This document shows, piece after piece, positions 1 to 9,713 of a DNA stretch of 64,000 nucleotides (position 1 is its first letter; every line of letters begins with the position of its first letter). Location of the stretch: contig JBECLA010000101.1 in NCBI GenBank assembly GCA_040235565.1, positions 8,966-72,965 on the forward strand, read 5' to 3'. The translations under genes and the position numbers were made by a program. Origin of the DNA: JAHEIJ01 sp040235565. GTDB taxonomy: Bacteria; Pseudomonadota; Gammaproteobacteria; UBA6429; Thiohalophilaceae. Below the pieces are notes generated by a model that did not search any database, was not told the origin of the DNA, and saw only the letters and a list, made by a program, of their open reading frames with translations.

Positions 1-20
1 GCGAGAAATCGCGGGGTTTT
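1..20 (+). terminator. Tail of an intrinsic terminator, cut by the window edge
   Basis: A short GCGA/TCGC stem with a GAAA loop is followed by GGGG and a run of T. This looks like the end of a Rho-independent terminator of a plus-strand gene lying outside the window. Only part of the stem is visible. Confidence 0.35.
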
Positions 21-152
21 TCATTTTGGAGGTCGTGAACAGCTCAGTGCCACGACATGAATAGCAAGGAAATCAGAATCAGAGAACGGTATACTTTTAG
101 TCTGGATATAATTGTAAACTGAGACAGATCTTGTATCTTTGTACCTGACACA

Positions 153-1217
153 ATGATCGCACTGAAAAACCAGAAAGGCCGTGGGGCCAACAGCAATCCT
201 GACTCACGTTATGTCAAGTTCCAGCGCGAGTCGATTGATGACGGCTGGGCGGAGGAAGCAGAGGACAGGCTTACGACCCAGATCCTGGTCGAACGAAGTC
301 GCACAATCATTACCCGCAATCAGTCCCCCGATATCCCTTTTGACCGTTCCATCAACCCCTACAAGGGGTGCGAGCACGGTTGTGTTTACTGCTTTGCCCG
401 GCCAAGTCATGCGTACCTGGACCTGTCACCAGGACTGGATTTCGAATCGAAAATCTTTGCCAAACCGGATGCACCCAGTCTGTTGACACAGGAATTGGCC
501 AGACCGACTTATCAAGTCGCCCCCGTCGCACTGGGAGTCAATACTGATGCCTATCAACCCGTCGAACGCAAACTCAAGATCACGCGCGGGATTCTGGAAG
601 TATTGCTGGCACACCGCCATCCGGTTTCGATTATTACCAAATCTGCATTAATTGAGCGCGACATTGATTTGTTGGCGCCGATGGCAGAGCAACAATTGGT
701 GCAGGTGATTATTTCAGTGACGACGCTCGATCATACCTTGAGTCGACGCATGGAGCCGCGGGCAACGGCCCCGGCGCGTCGTTTACAACTCATCCGGACC
801 TTGTCAGAAGCCGGGATACCGGTAGGTGTTTTATTCGCCCCTGTGATTCCCGCATTGAATGACAGCGAACTGGAAACCGTGTTGGCCACAGTTGCCGAGG
901 CTGGGGCGGTATCCGCTGGTTACGTCATGTTGCGCCTGCCGCATGAAGTAAAGGATCTGTTTCAGAACTGGTTGCAGGCGCAATATCCCTTAAAGACCGA
1001 ACATGTGATGAATATTATTCGCAATCTACGTGGCGGCAAGGCCTACCGGGCATGTTTCGGCGAACGTATGACGGGAACCGGGGAGTTTGCTACCTTGATT
1101 GCACAACGTTTTGAACTGGCCTGTAACAAGAACGGAATTAATCAATCGGACATCGGTTTTGACACGAATCTTTTCAGGGTGCCGGCGAAATCAGGCGACC
1201 AGCTGGCTCTTTTCTGA
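153..1217 (+). CDS. PA0069-family radical SAM protein
   Basis: 354 residues. The radical SAM cluster motif CxxxCxxC is seen as C73-C77-C80 (CEHGCVYC), preceded by the NPYKGCEHGC context typical of the PA0069/Rv2578c branch of SPL-like radical SAM proteins. Members bind a 4Fe-4S cluster and S-adenosylmethionine; the physiological reaction of this branch is not established. The ATG at 153 has no clear Shine-Dalgarno, but the first residues (MIALKNQKGRGA) match the usual family start. It is followed after 35 bp by the ABC-importer lipoprotein gene, with no obvious functional link. Confidence 0.88.
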   Translation: MIALKNQKGRGANSNPDSRYVKFQRESIDDGWAEEAEDRLTTQILVERSRTIITRNQSPDIPFDRSINPYKGCEHGCVYCFARPSHAYLDLSPGLDFESKIFAKPDAPSLLTQELARPTYQVAPVALGVNTDAYQPVERKLKITRGILEVLLAHRHPVSIITKSALIERDIDLLAPMAEQQLVQVIISVTTLDHTLSRRMEPRATAPARRLQLIRTLSEAGIPVGVLFAPVIPALNDSELETVLATVAEAGAVSAGYVMLRLPHEVKDLFQNWLQAQYPLKTEHVMNIIRNLRGGKAYRACFGERMTGTGEFATLIAQRFELACNKNGINQSDIGFDTNLFRVPAKSGDQLALF

Positions 1218-1252
1218 ATTTGGCACACGTTGATTTTTAATTAATATCTGAA

Positions 1253-2563
1253 ATGACATTTTCTTCAGTTTATGAAAGTAAAATTGCTTTTTTGAGTCTT
1301 GCCATTTTTATTCTGGTTGGCTGTGACTACAGTGCTTCGTCAAAAGGCGAAAAAGATGTAGTGTTATTGTCGGTCTGGGCCCATGCGGGTCAGGCCGGCG
1401 AACGCCAGACACTTGAACGTCAGATAGCAGCGTTCGATCAGCAACATCATGATATCACGATCAACCTGACATTCATCCCGGAGCGTTCTTATAACGCCCA
1501 GGTGCAGGCCGCCGCCATTGCCGGGGCATTGCCTGACGTGCTGGAATTTGACGTGCCTTACTTATACAGCTATGCCTGGCAAGGCCACTTGCAACCCATA
1601 GAACCCTTGTTACCCGATGAATTACAGCAGGACCTGCTGCCATCCATCATTCAGCAAGGGACCTATCAAGGACATCTGTACGGGATCGGGACGTTTGATT
1701 CTGGCCTGGCCTTGTATGCCCGTCGCAGCAGGTTGGAAGCCATAAATGCACGAATCCCGAGCCAACCAGAAGAGGCATGGCAGCGACTGGAATTTGAGCA
1801 GTTGCTGACACGACTGGCTGCCGATGATCCGGATGCAGCCGTGCTGGATTTGAAACTGAATTATCCCGATGAATGGTTCAGTTATGCTTTTTCACCGCTG
1901 TTGCAATCCGCTGGCGGGGATTTAATTGACCGCAGTGACTATCAAACGTCGAAGGGCTTTCTGAATAGCCCGGCATCGGTGATGGCGATGCAACAGGTGC
2001 AAGATTGGTTGACCAGAGGCTGGGTAGATCCCAACGTGGACGATGCCGCCTTTGTCACCGGTCGGGTGGCGCTCTCCTGGGCAGGGCATTGGGAGTATCA
2101 CCGTTATCGGGAAGCGTTCGGTGAGGATCTGCTTCTGCTACCCCTACCGGATTTTGGTAACGGCAGCCGAACCGGTCAGGGATCATGGGTATGGGGTATT
2201 ACACGGGACTCGGCCCTGTCTGATAAAGCCGCCGCGTTGATTCGTTATTTATTGCAGCCGACACAGATTCTGGCCATGACCAAAGCCAACAGTGCGGTAC
2301 CGGCAACGCACACCGCAATTGCGCAATCGGTCCTGTACCAGAAGGGGGGACCACTACAATTATTTTCCCGTCAGCTGATCGAAGGCTATGCCGTACCACG
2401 CCCCCAGACGCCGGCATACCCCGTTATCAGCGCCAGTTTCCGCCAGGCTTTTGCCAATATTCGCCATGGGCTGCCGGTACAACAAGCGCTGGATCGGGCG
2501 GCGAATACGATTGATATCGAAATTCGTGATAATCGTGGCTATCCCTCCATCGAATCACCATAA
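1253..2563 (+). CDS. Sugar-type ABC importer, substrate-binding lipoprotein (family 1)
   Basis: 436 residues. The N-terminus has a hydrophobic stretch ending in LVGC (Cys24), a lipobox, so the mature protein should be an inner-membrane-anchored periplasmic lipoprotein. The rest has the layout of extracellular solute-binding protein family 1 (MalE/UgpB type), including the GTFDSGLALYARR and ALSWAGHW regions. It heads a four-gene unit with two permeases and an ATPase, so it delivers a sugar or glycerol-phosphate-like ligand to them. The substrate cannot be read from the sequence. Confidence 0.88.
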   Translation: MTFSSVYESKIAFLSLAIFILVGCDYSASSKGEKDVVLLSVWAHAGQAGERQTLERQIAAFDQQHHDITINLTFIPERSYNAQVQAAAIAGALPDVLEFDVPYLYSYAWQGHLQPIEPLLPDELQQDLLPSIIQQGTYQGHLYGIGTFDSGLALYARRSRLEAINARIPSQPEEAWQRLEFEQLLTRLAADDPDAAVLDLKLNYPDEWFSYAFSPLLQSAGGDLIDRSDYQTSKGFLNSPASVMAMQQVQDWLTRGWVDPNVDDAAFVTGRVALSWAGHWEYHRYREAFGEDLLLLPLPDFGNGSRTGQGSWVWGITRDSALSDKAAALIRYLLQPTQILAMTKANSAVPATHTAIAQSVLYQKGGPLQLFSRQLIEGYAVPRPQTPAYPVISASFRQAFANIRHGLPVQQALDRAANTIDIEIRDNRGYPSIESP

Positions 2564-2581
2564 TGGGTTAACATTAGATGC

Positions 2582-3466
2582 ATGCCACACCGACCGTTCA
2601 TTTCTGCGGGCACGCTGTTTGCGCTACCGGCATTGACCGGTTTGTTGATCTTTGTGGTCATCCCGTTTCTGCTTGCTATTGGTCTCTCATTAACCAATCT
2701 CAGGCTGGGTTCACCCTTACCACTGGAATTCGTCGGGCTGACCCAGTTTCTGCGACTGTTCGAGGATGGAGTGTTTGCCCGCGCGCTAGTGAACAACATA
2801 TTGTTCACCGTGGTAGTGGTGCCAGTGCAGACCATACTGGCGCTCGGGCTGGCACTGCTGCTCAATCAACCCCTCAAGGGACAGACACTGTTCCGGACAC
2901 TGTTTTTTCTGCCGGTGGTGTTTCCCCTGGCCCTGGTGTCGGTTGTGTGGATCCTGATCTATGCACCAGGACCCGATGGGATGTTGAACAGTTTTTTACA
3001 CCTGTTCACACTCGGCCATTGGCAGGCACGGGATTTTCTGCATGATCCATGGCTGGCACTACCGGCGATTATGCTCACCTCGATCTGGCAGGGTACCGGA
3101 TTTCAGATGGTAATTTTACTTGCCGGCTTGCAAAGTATCCCGGAAGAACTCTACGAAGCCGCCCGCCTTGATGGGGCCGGACGATGGCAACGTTTCTGGC
3201 ATGTCACTTTGCCGCAACTGCGCAACACCTTGGTCTTTGTAATGCTGGTGACCACTATCCTGGCATTCCGGTTGTTTGAACAGGTTCAGATCATGACTCG
3301 AGGTGGCCCAAATCATGCAACTACCACGGTAATGTATGAAGCAGTGCAGGCCGCCTTTTCACGCCAACAGGTAGCCAAGGGGGCAGCGATTAGCGTGATT
3401 TTTTTCCTGCTGGTATTGCTGATAACGTTTCTACAACGCCATTTTGCCCGGCAGGAACGTCTATGA
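2582..3466 (+). CDS. Sugar ABC transporter permease, MalF/UgpA type
   Basis: 294 residues with about six membrane segments and the cytoplasmic EAA loop (EELYEAARLDGAGRW, about residues 190-204) that contacts the ATPase. It starts 18 bp after the binding-protein gene and overlaps the next permease by 4 bp, so translation is probably coupled. First permease of a MalFG/UgpAE-type pair in the inner membrane. Confidence 0.92.
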   Translation: MPHRPFISAGTLFALPALTGLLIFVVIPFLLAIGLSLTNLRLGSPLPLEFVGLTQFLRLFEDGVFARALVNNILFTVVVVPVQTILALGLALLLNQPLKGQTLFRTLFFLPVVFPLALVSVVWILIYAPGPDGMLNSFLHLFTLGHWQARDFLHDPWLALPAIMLTSIWQGTGFQMVILLAGLQSIPEELYEAARLDGAGRWQRFWHVTLPQLRNTLVFVMLVTTILAFRLFEQVQIMTRGGPNHATTTVMYEAVQAAFSRQQVAKGAAISVIFFLLVLLITFLQRHFARQERL

Positions 3467-4299
3467 CATTACCCCGACAAATCATTACCGGTTTCAGTTA
3501 TCTCACTTTGCTGATATTGGCATTGTTGTTTATCGCTCCCATCGTGTTGATGCTGATCGGCAGTCTTAAACCTGAAGCGCGGGTACTGGTAGAGACAGGT
3601 AGTCTCAACGCATTCATCCCTGCCGATGTGGACCTGCGCAATTACCGCGATGTATTTGCGCGGGTTGAATTTGGCCGCTATCTGTTTAATTCGGTGTTAA
3701 TTACCGGAATGGTGGTAATTGGTGGGTTGGTCGTCAACAGCCTGGCCGGCTATGCCTTTGCCAGGCTCGCATGGCGTGGACGCCGGATATTGTTCGCACT
3801 GGTGCTGGCGATCTTGATCCTGCCACTGGAGGCGATCGCTGTCCCTTTGTTTTATCAGGTCACACTGTTTGGCTGGCGAGATACTTATCTCGTACAGATA
3901 TTGCCGTTCATCGCCAACGCATTTTCAATTTATTTGTTCTATACATTTTTCCTGGGGTTACCAAAAGAGTTGGAGGAGGCCGCACGATTGGATGGTGCAG
4001 GCGTATTTCGTACTTTTATGTTTGTTATTGTACCTAACAGCAGGCCCGTATTTGCGACAGTGGCCATTCTAAGCTTTCTAATCCAATGGGGGGTATTCAT
4101 CTGGCCGTTGATGGTGACTAGCAGCGAGGCAGTACGACCCTTACCTCTTGCCATTGCAACATTTTACACGCTACCACCGCTGCAGTGGGGCGACATCTTT
4201 GCCTTCGGTGTAATGATGGTACTGCCCATTCTGTTGGTGTTTCTATTCTTCCAGCGCTGGTTCGTACGCGGGGTAGTGTCGACAGGTATCAAAGGGTAG
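3463..4299 (+). CDS. Sugar ABC transporter permease, MalG/UgpE type
   Basis: 278 residues, six predicted membrane segments, EAA loop at KELEEAARLDGAGVF (about residues 167-181). It overlaps the upstream permease by 4 bp (ATGA). Together they form the membrane channel of the importer. Its ATPase partner lies 104 bp downstream, after a small spacer holding the 12-bp palindrome GATAAATTTATC at 4320-4331. Confidence 0.92.
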   Translation: MTLPRQIITGFSYLTLLILALLFIAPIVLMLIGSLKPEARVLVETGSLNAFIPADVDLRNYRDVFARVEFGRYLFNSVLITGMVVIGGLVVNSLAGYAFARLAWRGRRILFALVLAILILPLEAIAVPLFYQVTLFGWRDTYLVQILPFIANAFSIYLFYTFFLGLPKELEEAARLDGAGVFRTFMFVIVPNSRPVFATVAILSFLIQWGVFIWPLMVTSSEAVRPLPLAIATFYTLPPLQWGDIFAFGVMMVLPILLVFLFFQRWFVRGVVSTGIKG

Positions 4300-4403
4300 G
4301 GGCGCTTCCGGGAGAAAAGGATAAATTTATCATTAACTATGAGATATAAATTGGTGTCTTCAATCCTGTAGATTCTAAACCTTAATTCAAAAAATCATAT
4401 GAG

Positions 4404-5513
4404 ATGACCATGACAAGCGTTACCTACAGGAATGTTTCAAAGCAGTTCAGTGACGGAACCATGGCTCTTAAAGAATTTGATCTGCATGTTGAGGATGGCG
4501 AGCTGGTAGTACTGGTAGGGCCGTCGGGCTGTGGCAAATCGACTGCATTGCGCTTGCTTGCCGGGCTGGAAACGGTTACGAATGGTGAAATTTTAATCGA
4601 TGATAATGTGGTAAATGCAATAGCACCACAACAACGAAATGTTGCCATGGTTTTTCAAAATTATGCACTCTATCCGCATATGAATGTAAGGCGTAACCTT
4701 GCTTTCCCGCTGCGAATGATGAAACTGTCTACTGATGAGATTGCCAGGCGGACAGAGTGGGCTGCCGAACTGCTACAGTTGAATGACTTGCTGGATCGTA
4801 TGCCGAAACAACTCTCAGGCGGACAACGTCAGCGCGTGGCAATGGGGCGCGCTATTGTGCGTAATCCGCAAGTATTTTTAATGGATGAGCCATTATCCAA
4901 CCTGGATGCCAAATTACGGATACAGATCCGCACCGAGATCGCTGCCTTACAAAAGCGTCTGAAGGTAACCACCCTCTATGTGACACACGATCAGGTAGAA
5001 GCCATGACCCTTGGTGACAAAGTTGCCGTGATGCATGCTGGCCAACTGCAACAGGTCGCCAGGCCACGAATCGTGTATGAACAGCCGGCCAATATCTTTG
5101 TTGCACAGTTTATCGGTAGTCCAGGCATGAATATCTTTTCCAGCCGGCTGCTACAGTCAGATTCAGACCTGGTGTATGAATTTGCCGGTAAACAATTCAC
5201 TGTTTCTGAAGATGGGCGGGTTAGCCATGCGACATTATCTGCCTACGTGGATCAACCCATGTTTATCGGTATGCGTCCAGAGGCAATCGAACTTGCCGGT
5301 AATCATGACGTGCAGGTGAGTTTCATCATCACTGCAGTGGAAGTACTGGGACATGAACGTTTATATTATCTCGAGCATGTTCAAAACAATGGAGAAAATA
5401 CAAGCGTCCGATTGCAACATGATCCCGGCCTTACTGTCGGTGATAGCATGCCACTTCGTATCCGGGAGCGCGAGCTTTATTTTTTTGATTCAAAGGGTAA
5501 GAAAATCTCCTGA
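4404..5513 (+). CDS. ABC transporter ATPase, MalK/UgpC type
   Basis: 369 residues. Walker A GPSGCGKST (about residues 36-44), signature LSGGQRQR, Walker B VFLMDEP and the H-loop VTHDQVEA are intact. The extra C-terminal domain of about 130 residues (GMRPEAIEL region) is the OB-type regulatory domain of MalK/UgpC proteins. It energises the importer encoded just upstream. A second in-frame ATG at 4410 is possible; neither start has a strong Shine-Dalgarno. Confidence 0.92.
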   Translation: MTMTSVTYRNVSKQFSDGTMALKEFDLHVEDGELVVLVGPSGCGKSTALRLLAGLETVTNGEILIDDNVVNAIAPQQRNVAMVFQNYALYPHMNVRRNLAFPLRMMKLSTDEIARRTEWAAELLQLNDLLDRMPKQLSGGQRQRVAMGRAIVRNPQVFLMDEPLSNLDAKLRIQIRTEIAALQKRLKVTTLYVTHDQVEAMTLGDKVAVMHAGQLQQVARPRIVYEQPANIFVAQFIGSPGMNIFSSRLLQSDSDLVYEFAGKQFTVSEDGRVSHATLSAYVDQPMFIGMRPEAIELAGNHDVQVSFIITAVEVLGHERLYYLEHVQNNGENTSVRLQHDPGLTVGDSMPLRIRERELYFFDSKGKKIS

Positions 5514-5766
5514 AGATAAACTAAATCCGCGTAACATAAAGTTAATTGATGGCTGTAAATAATAAGAAGTTTACACCTGCGCAACCAGTTTCAGCCTGAT
5601 CAAGATTGAATTTTTCCGTTAGGATCAGGCGTCCTGCCTCAATCCAATTCTGTCACGATGCCAAATTGACGTATGTATCCTGTTCGCCACCAAGGCTAGC
5701 TATTGCGCGTCTGGCTGCAGGACATGCTGCGCCGTGATCCTCTGCTTGAAGGAGATAGCAGTATTG
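5514..5766. other. Spacer between convergent transporter operons
   Basis: 253 bp between two convergent operons. An 8-bp inverted repeat (GCCTGATC ... GATCAGGC, about 5597-5632) with a 20-nt loop may form part of a bidirectional terminator, but there is no clean T-run. No gene seen. Confidence 0.4.
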
Positions 5767-7299
5767 TTATGGCATTGTTCCTGTCTGGGTTGTCTGGATA
5801 CGCAGACCTTTGGGTAACAAACCGCGTTCCACGAGCTCAAAAATACCCTGCACCAGCAAGGCCAGTACTGCGGCAGGAATCGCACCCTGCAGGATCAAAC
5901 CCATATCATCGAGTCGTATGCCGGTAAGAATGGGTTGACCGTAACCGCCTGCACCAATGAGGGCACTCAGTGTTGCTGTGCCGACATTGATGACCGCTGA
6001 GGTCTTGATGCCGGCGAGAATAGCACGCGTCGCCAGAGGAAGTTCGACGATTCGTAATCTTGCCTGTGGTGGTAATCCCAGCGCCTGCGCTGATTCCATG
6101 ATTGCCGGTGGGATATCCTTCAGTCCGGCATAGGTGTTACGGATGATCGGTAGCAGGCTATATAGAAACAAGGCGACAACTGCCGGTGGCCCACCGATAC
6201 CCAACAAGGGGATCATAAACACGAATAAAGCTAACGAGGGAATGGTTTGGATAATGCCGGCTACACCGAGCACGATTTGACCAAGACGGGCATTGCGAGC
6301 AGCGACGATACCTAATGGAATGGCGATGACGATAGCCGCTGTGAGTGATATGCCAACCAGTATCAGATGCTCAATCGTATGTTGCCAGAAGCGTTGCCAG
6401 AAGCTTTTAACCTGAAAAGTGACGTCCAAATCAAGCGTCTGATCAAGAAAGGTAGCAGCAACCACAGATTCACGCTGATCAAAAAGTTTGACCTGGGCAT
6501 TCATCCTGCTCATCGCCGCGGCATCAATGCGGCCGGCGAGACGCTTGAACAGAGCAACAATTTCGGGGGCCTGCTGTTCAAGTTCGGCGCGATACAGGAT
6601 GACAGCATCATACACCGGAAAATAATTCAGATCGTCTTTGAGTGCGATGAGGCCATAATAATCAATTTCCGCATCCGTCGCATACAGATCGGTAATCTGC
6701 AAAGAACCCGCATCGATACCACGATAGGCCAGATCATGATCCAGGCCACGGACATTTTTCTGGGGTAGCTGATATCGCTGCTGCAGTCCTGGCCAACCAT
6801 CAGCGCGATCCATAAACTCATTACCAAAACCGAATACCAGCTCGGGATGGTCTTTGAGGTCGGAGATGGTGCGAATTTCAAGTTCTTGAGCCAGGGATTT
6901 TTTTATCCCGATGGCGTAGGTATTGTTGAACCCAAGTGGCGGCGTCATCCGTAGCCCACGCACTGCCAGTGCCCGTTGGAGTTGAGCCTCGGTTTTCAGG
7001 TTTTCCTTCGTCAAAATCTCTTGCAACAAGGTGCCGGTATATTCCGGATAGGCATCGATCTCACCGCTGAGCAGGGCATTCCATAACACGCGCGTTCCAC
7101 CCAGCTGACGTTGGTGTTCGGCTTCATAGTCCGCAAGTTTGACCAGGTGGCGCAATATCTCGCCCAGAATCACTGATTCGGTAAAACTTTTTGAGCCCAC
7201 CGTGATTCGTGTCGGTGTCTCGGCACTGGTCAGGCAAGAGCCAATCAGAAAAGTACTTAATCCAAACGCCATTGCTATCAGCCAGCGATGGAATTTCAT
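5767..7299 (-). CDS. Betaine/choline-type ABC importer, fused binding protein and permease
   Basis: 510 residues in two parts. After a signal-peptide-like N-terminus, residues about 28-290 form an OpuBC/ProX-like binding domain (GSKSFTESVILGEIL, YPEYTGTLLQEIL). Residues about 310-500 form an OpuBB/ProW-like permease (QTIPSLALFVFMIPLLGIG, GLPPQARLRIVELPLA EAA loop, GAGGYG). The binding domain therefore precedes the permease. It overlaps the upstream ATPase gene by 4 bp. Likely role: uptake of glycine betaine, choline or a similar compatible solute; substrate is inferred from family only. Confidence 0.88.
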   Translation of the reverse strand: MKFHRWLIAMAFGLSTFLIGSCLTSAETPTRITVGSKSFTESVILGEILRHLVKLADYEAEHQRQLGGTRVLWNALLSGEIDAYPEYTGTLLQEILTKENLKTEAQLQRALAVRGLRMTPPLGFNNTYAIGIKKSLAQELEIRTISDLKDHPELVFGFGNEFMDRADGWPGLQQRYQLPQKNVRGLDHDLAYRGIDAGSLQITDLYATDAEIDYYGLIALKDDLNYFPVYDAVILYRAELEQQAPEIVALFKRLAGRIDAAAMSRMNAQVKLFDQRESVVAATFLDQTLDLDVTFQVKSFWQRFWQHTIEHLILVGISLTAAIVIAIPLGIVAARNARLGQIVLGVAGIIQTIPSLALFVFMIPLLGIGGPPAVVALFLYSLLPIIRNTYAGLKDIPPAIMESAQALGLPPQARLRIVELPLATRAILAGIKTSAVINVGTATLSALIGAGGYGQPILTGIRLDDMGLILQGAIPAAVLALLVQGIFELVERGLLPKGLRIQTTQTGTMP

Positions 7300-8048
7300 G
7301 TGAGCGCCTCGGTGAGCTTGGCCATTGGGTCGCGTTGAGCGGAGATAAACTGTTCGACAAAGGATTCTGCCGGTGATTGTGCCAGTTCCTTGAAGCTGCC
7401 GGTTTGCACGATGACTCCATCCCGCATCAGTACCAGTGTTTCGCCAAAGAAAGCGGCTTCCGCGATATCATGCGTGACCATGACCACTGTTTTGCCAAGG
7501 CGGGCGAAGATTGTCTTGAGTTCCTGTTGCAATTGATAACGGATCATGGGGTCCAGCGCACCCAAGGGCTCATCCAGCAACAATAATTCCGGATCCAGCA
7601 TCAGCGCCCGCATGAGACTGACACGTTGCCGTTGACCGCCAGAGAGTTCCGCCGGATAACGCCGCATTAATTCAGGGGATAATTGCATCATCTGCGATAA
7701 CTCGATCACGCGAGCATCGATCCATTCTGGGTCACGCCGCAGATACCGCGCCATTACCGTCACATTATCGCGAACGGTGAGATGAGGAAACAGGCCGCCT
7801 TCCTGGATTACGTATCCCATACGCTGACGTGTCTGGAGTATATTGTCCGACGTCAGGAGTGTTCCTTCGAGGGTAATTGTGCCGGAATCCGGCTGAATCA
7901 GGCCGGTAATCAAGCGTAGCAGGGTTGACTTGCCACAGCCGCTCGGCCCGATGAGGACCAGGGTTTCACCCGTCGATACCTGTAGATCCGTCATCGCTAA
8001 CGCCTGGGTGTCACCATAGCGTTTGGAAACCTGTGAAAGCAGTAACAT
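7296..8048 (-). CDS. Betaine/choline-type ABC transporter ATPase
   Basis: 250 residues. Walker A GPSGCGKST, signature LSGGQRQR, Walker B LLLLDEPLGALDP and H-loop VMVTHDI are present. OpuCA/ProV-like, but short: the C-terminal CBS pair that senses ionic strength in OpuA/OpuC ATPases is absent, so osmotic gating by that route is not expected. First gene of a two-gene operon with the fused binding protein/permease. Confidence 0.9.
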   Translation of the reverse strand: MLLLSQVSKRYGDTQALAMTDLQVSTGETLVLIGPSGCGKSTLLRLITGLIQPDSGTITLEGTLLTSDNILQTRQRMGYVIQEGGLFPHLTVRDNVTVMARYLRRDPEWIDARVIELSQMMQLSPELMRRYPAELSGGQRQRVSLMRALMLDPELLLLDEPLGALDPMIRYQLQQELKTIFARLGKTVVMVTHDIAEAAFFGETLVLMRDGVIVQTGSFKELAQSPAESFVEQFISAQRDPMAKLTEALT

Positions 8049-8189
8049 ACCGATAGTGTGTTGAATTTATTGCAATAATACAAGTGAGGTTGCCCGGGGT
8101 TGCTTGAAAAATAGCAATTTATCCACATATCTACAGAATATTGGCAGTTATTGATGCCGAAAGAATACGAATTGGTTTAAAGTATTATT

Positions 8190-9704
8190 ATGTGTGGAAT
8201 TGCAGGTATCTGGGGTGACGTCGACGAAACGGTACTAAAAAAGATGATCGCGGCCCAACGGCATCGCGGACCAGATGGTCACGGCATACATACTCAACTT
8301 AACTATGGAGTAGTGGGCCATACCCGACTGGCTATCATGGATCCAGCCCATGGCCAGCAACCCATTTATAACGAAGATCACAGTGCCACGTTGGTGGCAA
8401 ACGGCATGGTTTACAACCATCCACAGTTGCGCCAGCGGTTCGGGGCAAAGCATGAATATAAGTCCCACAGTGATAGCGAAACCATTCTACATGTGTTTGA
8501 AGATCATGGATTGTCGACCCCGCGACTCCTGGATGGGATGTATGCCTTTGCGATCACAGAAGGAGATCGCCTGATACTGGCGCGGGATCGCATCGGTATC
8601 AAGCCTTTGTATTATGCGAGACAACAACAAAATGGCGGTAGCGAAACTCTGTATTTCGCATCGGAGATAAAAGCGCTAGCACCACTGGCGGCGCAGGTAG
8701 AGGAATTTCCTCCTGGTACGCTCTATGACTCTCACAGTGGGTTTTACACATATTATCAGGTCCCCGACCAGATTCCCCTGACGCTGGATTTGAAACTCCA
8801 TATTCGTCGAGTTCGCGAGACCGTTGAGGCAGCTGTCAAAAAACGGCTGCTAACGGATGTACCTCTCGGGGCATTTCTTTCCGGCGGTCTGGACAGCAGT
8901 ATCATTGCCGCCGTAGCAAAACAATATATGCCCGAGTTACATACCTTTTCAGTGGGCATTGAAGGCTCGCGAGATTTGCAAGCTGCCCGGCAGGTGGCCC
9001 GACATATCGGCTCCGTTCATCATGAATATATCTATAGTGCCGATGAAGTGATCGAGAATTTGCCCGAAATTATCTATCACCTGGAATCGTTTGATCAGGA
9101 CCTGGTACGCAGCGCTATTCCTACCTGGTTCTGTGCACGGATGGCAGCAGACAAGGTGAAAGTGATACTCACCGGTGAAGGTGCTGACGAACTCTTTGCC
9201 GGTTACAGCTATCACAAGGACATTGCCGATTATGAAATGCTACACAACGAACTACGGCGTTCTGTCACACGACTTCACAATATCAATCTGCAGCGAGTAG
9301 ACCGCATGACTATGCGTCACGCTATTGAAGCGAGAGTACCTTTTCTCGATACTGATGTGATTGCCATGGCACAAACGGTACCGCCGGAATTCAAGCTCAA
9401 GACCAGCTATAATGGCCAGCGAATTGAAAAATGGATATTACGTCAAGCTTTTGAGGATTTGCTACCAACCGAAATTGTCTGGCGCAACAAGGAACAGTTT
9501 GATGAAGGTAGCGGCATGATTGACTTGCTACCACAGGTGGTGGAACAGGCCTCGGCCGGTATTGATTGCGAAGCTTATCGGACACTATTCAATCATGATC
9601 GCTTGCGTTCTCGCGAAGAATGTTTGTATCACAGCACGCTGATGGAACAATTCGAGCATCCCCAGGCTGTATTGGACAATGTGGGTCGCTGGCAACTCGA
9701 CTAG
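8190..9704 (+). CDS. asnB: Asparagine synthase (glutamine-hydrolysing)
   Basis: 504 residues. Cys2 directly after the initiator Met (MCGIAGIWG) is the class II amidotransferase nucleophile, which fixes the start; RHRGPDG and the NG glutamine-site residues follow. The C-terminal synthetase domain has the PP-loop FLSGGLDSS and the GEGADELFAGY and EARVPFLD motifs. Predicted reaction: aspartate + glutamine + ATP to asparagine. A role in another amide-forming pathway is possible, since such paralogs exist. No clear Shine-Dalgarno is seen. Ends 9 bp from a convergent methyltransferase gene. Confidence 0.9.
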   Translation: MCGIAGIWGDVDETVLKKMIAAQRHRGPDGHGIHTQLNYGVVGHTRLAIMDPAHGQQPIYNEDHSATLVANGMVYNHPQLRQRFGAKHEYKSHSDSETILHVFEDHGLSTPRLLDGMYAFAITEGDRLILARDRIGIKPLYYARQQQNGGSETLYFASEIKALAPLAAQVEEFPPGTLYDSHSGFYTYYQVPDQIPLTLDLKLHIRRVRETVEAAVKKRLLTDVPLGAFLSGGLDSSIIAAVAKQYMPELHTFSVGIEGSRDLQAARQVARHIGSVHHEYIYSADEVIENLPEIIYHLESFDQDLVRSAIPTWFCARMAADKVKVILTGEGADELFAGYSYHKDIADYEMLHNELRRSVTRLHNINLQRVDRMTMRHAIEARVPFLDTDVIAMAQTVPPEFKLKTSYNGQRIEKWILRQAFEDLLPTEIVWRNKEQFDEGSGMIDLLPQVVEQASAGIDCEAYRTLFNHDRLRSREECLYHSTLMEQFEHPQAVLDNVGRWQLD

Positions 9705-9713
9705 TGCACGTTC

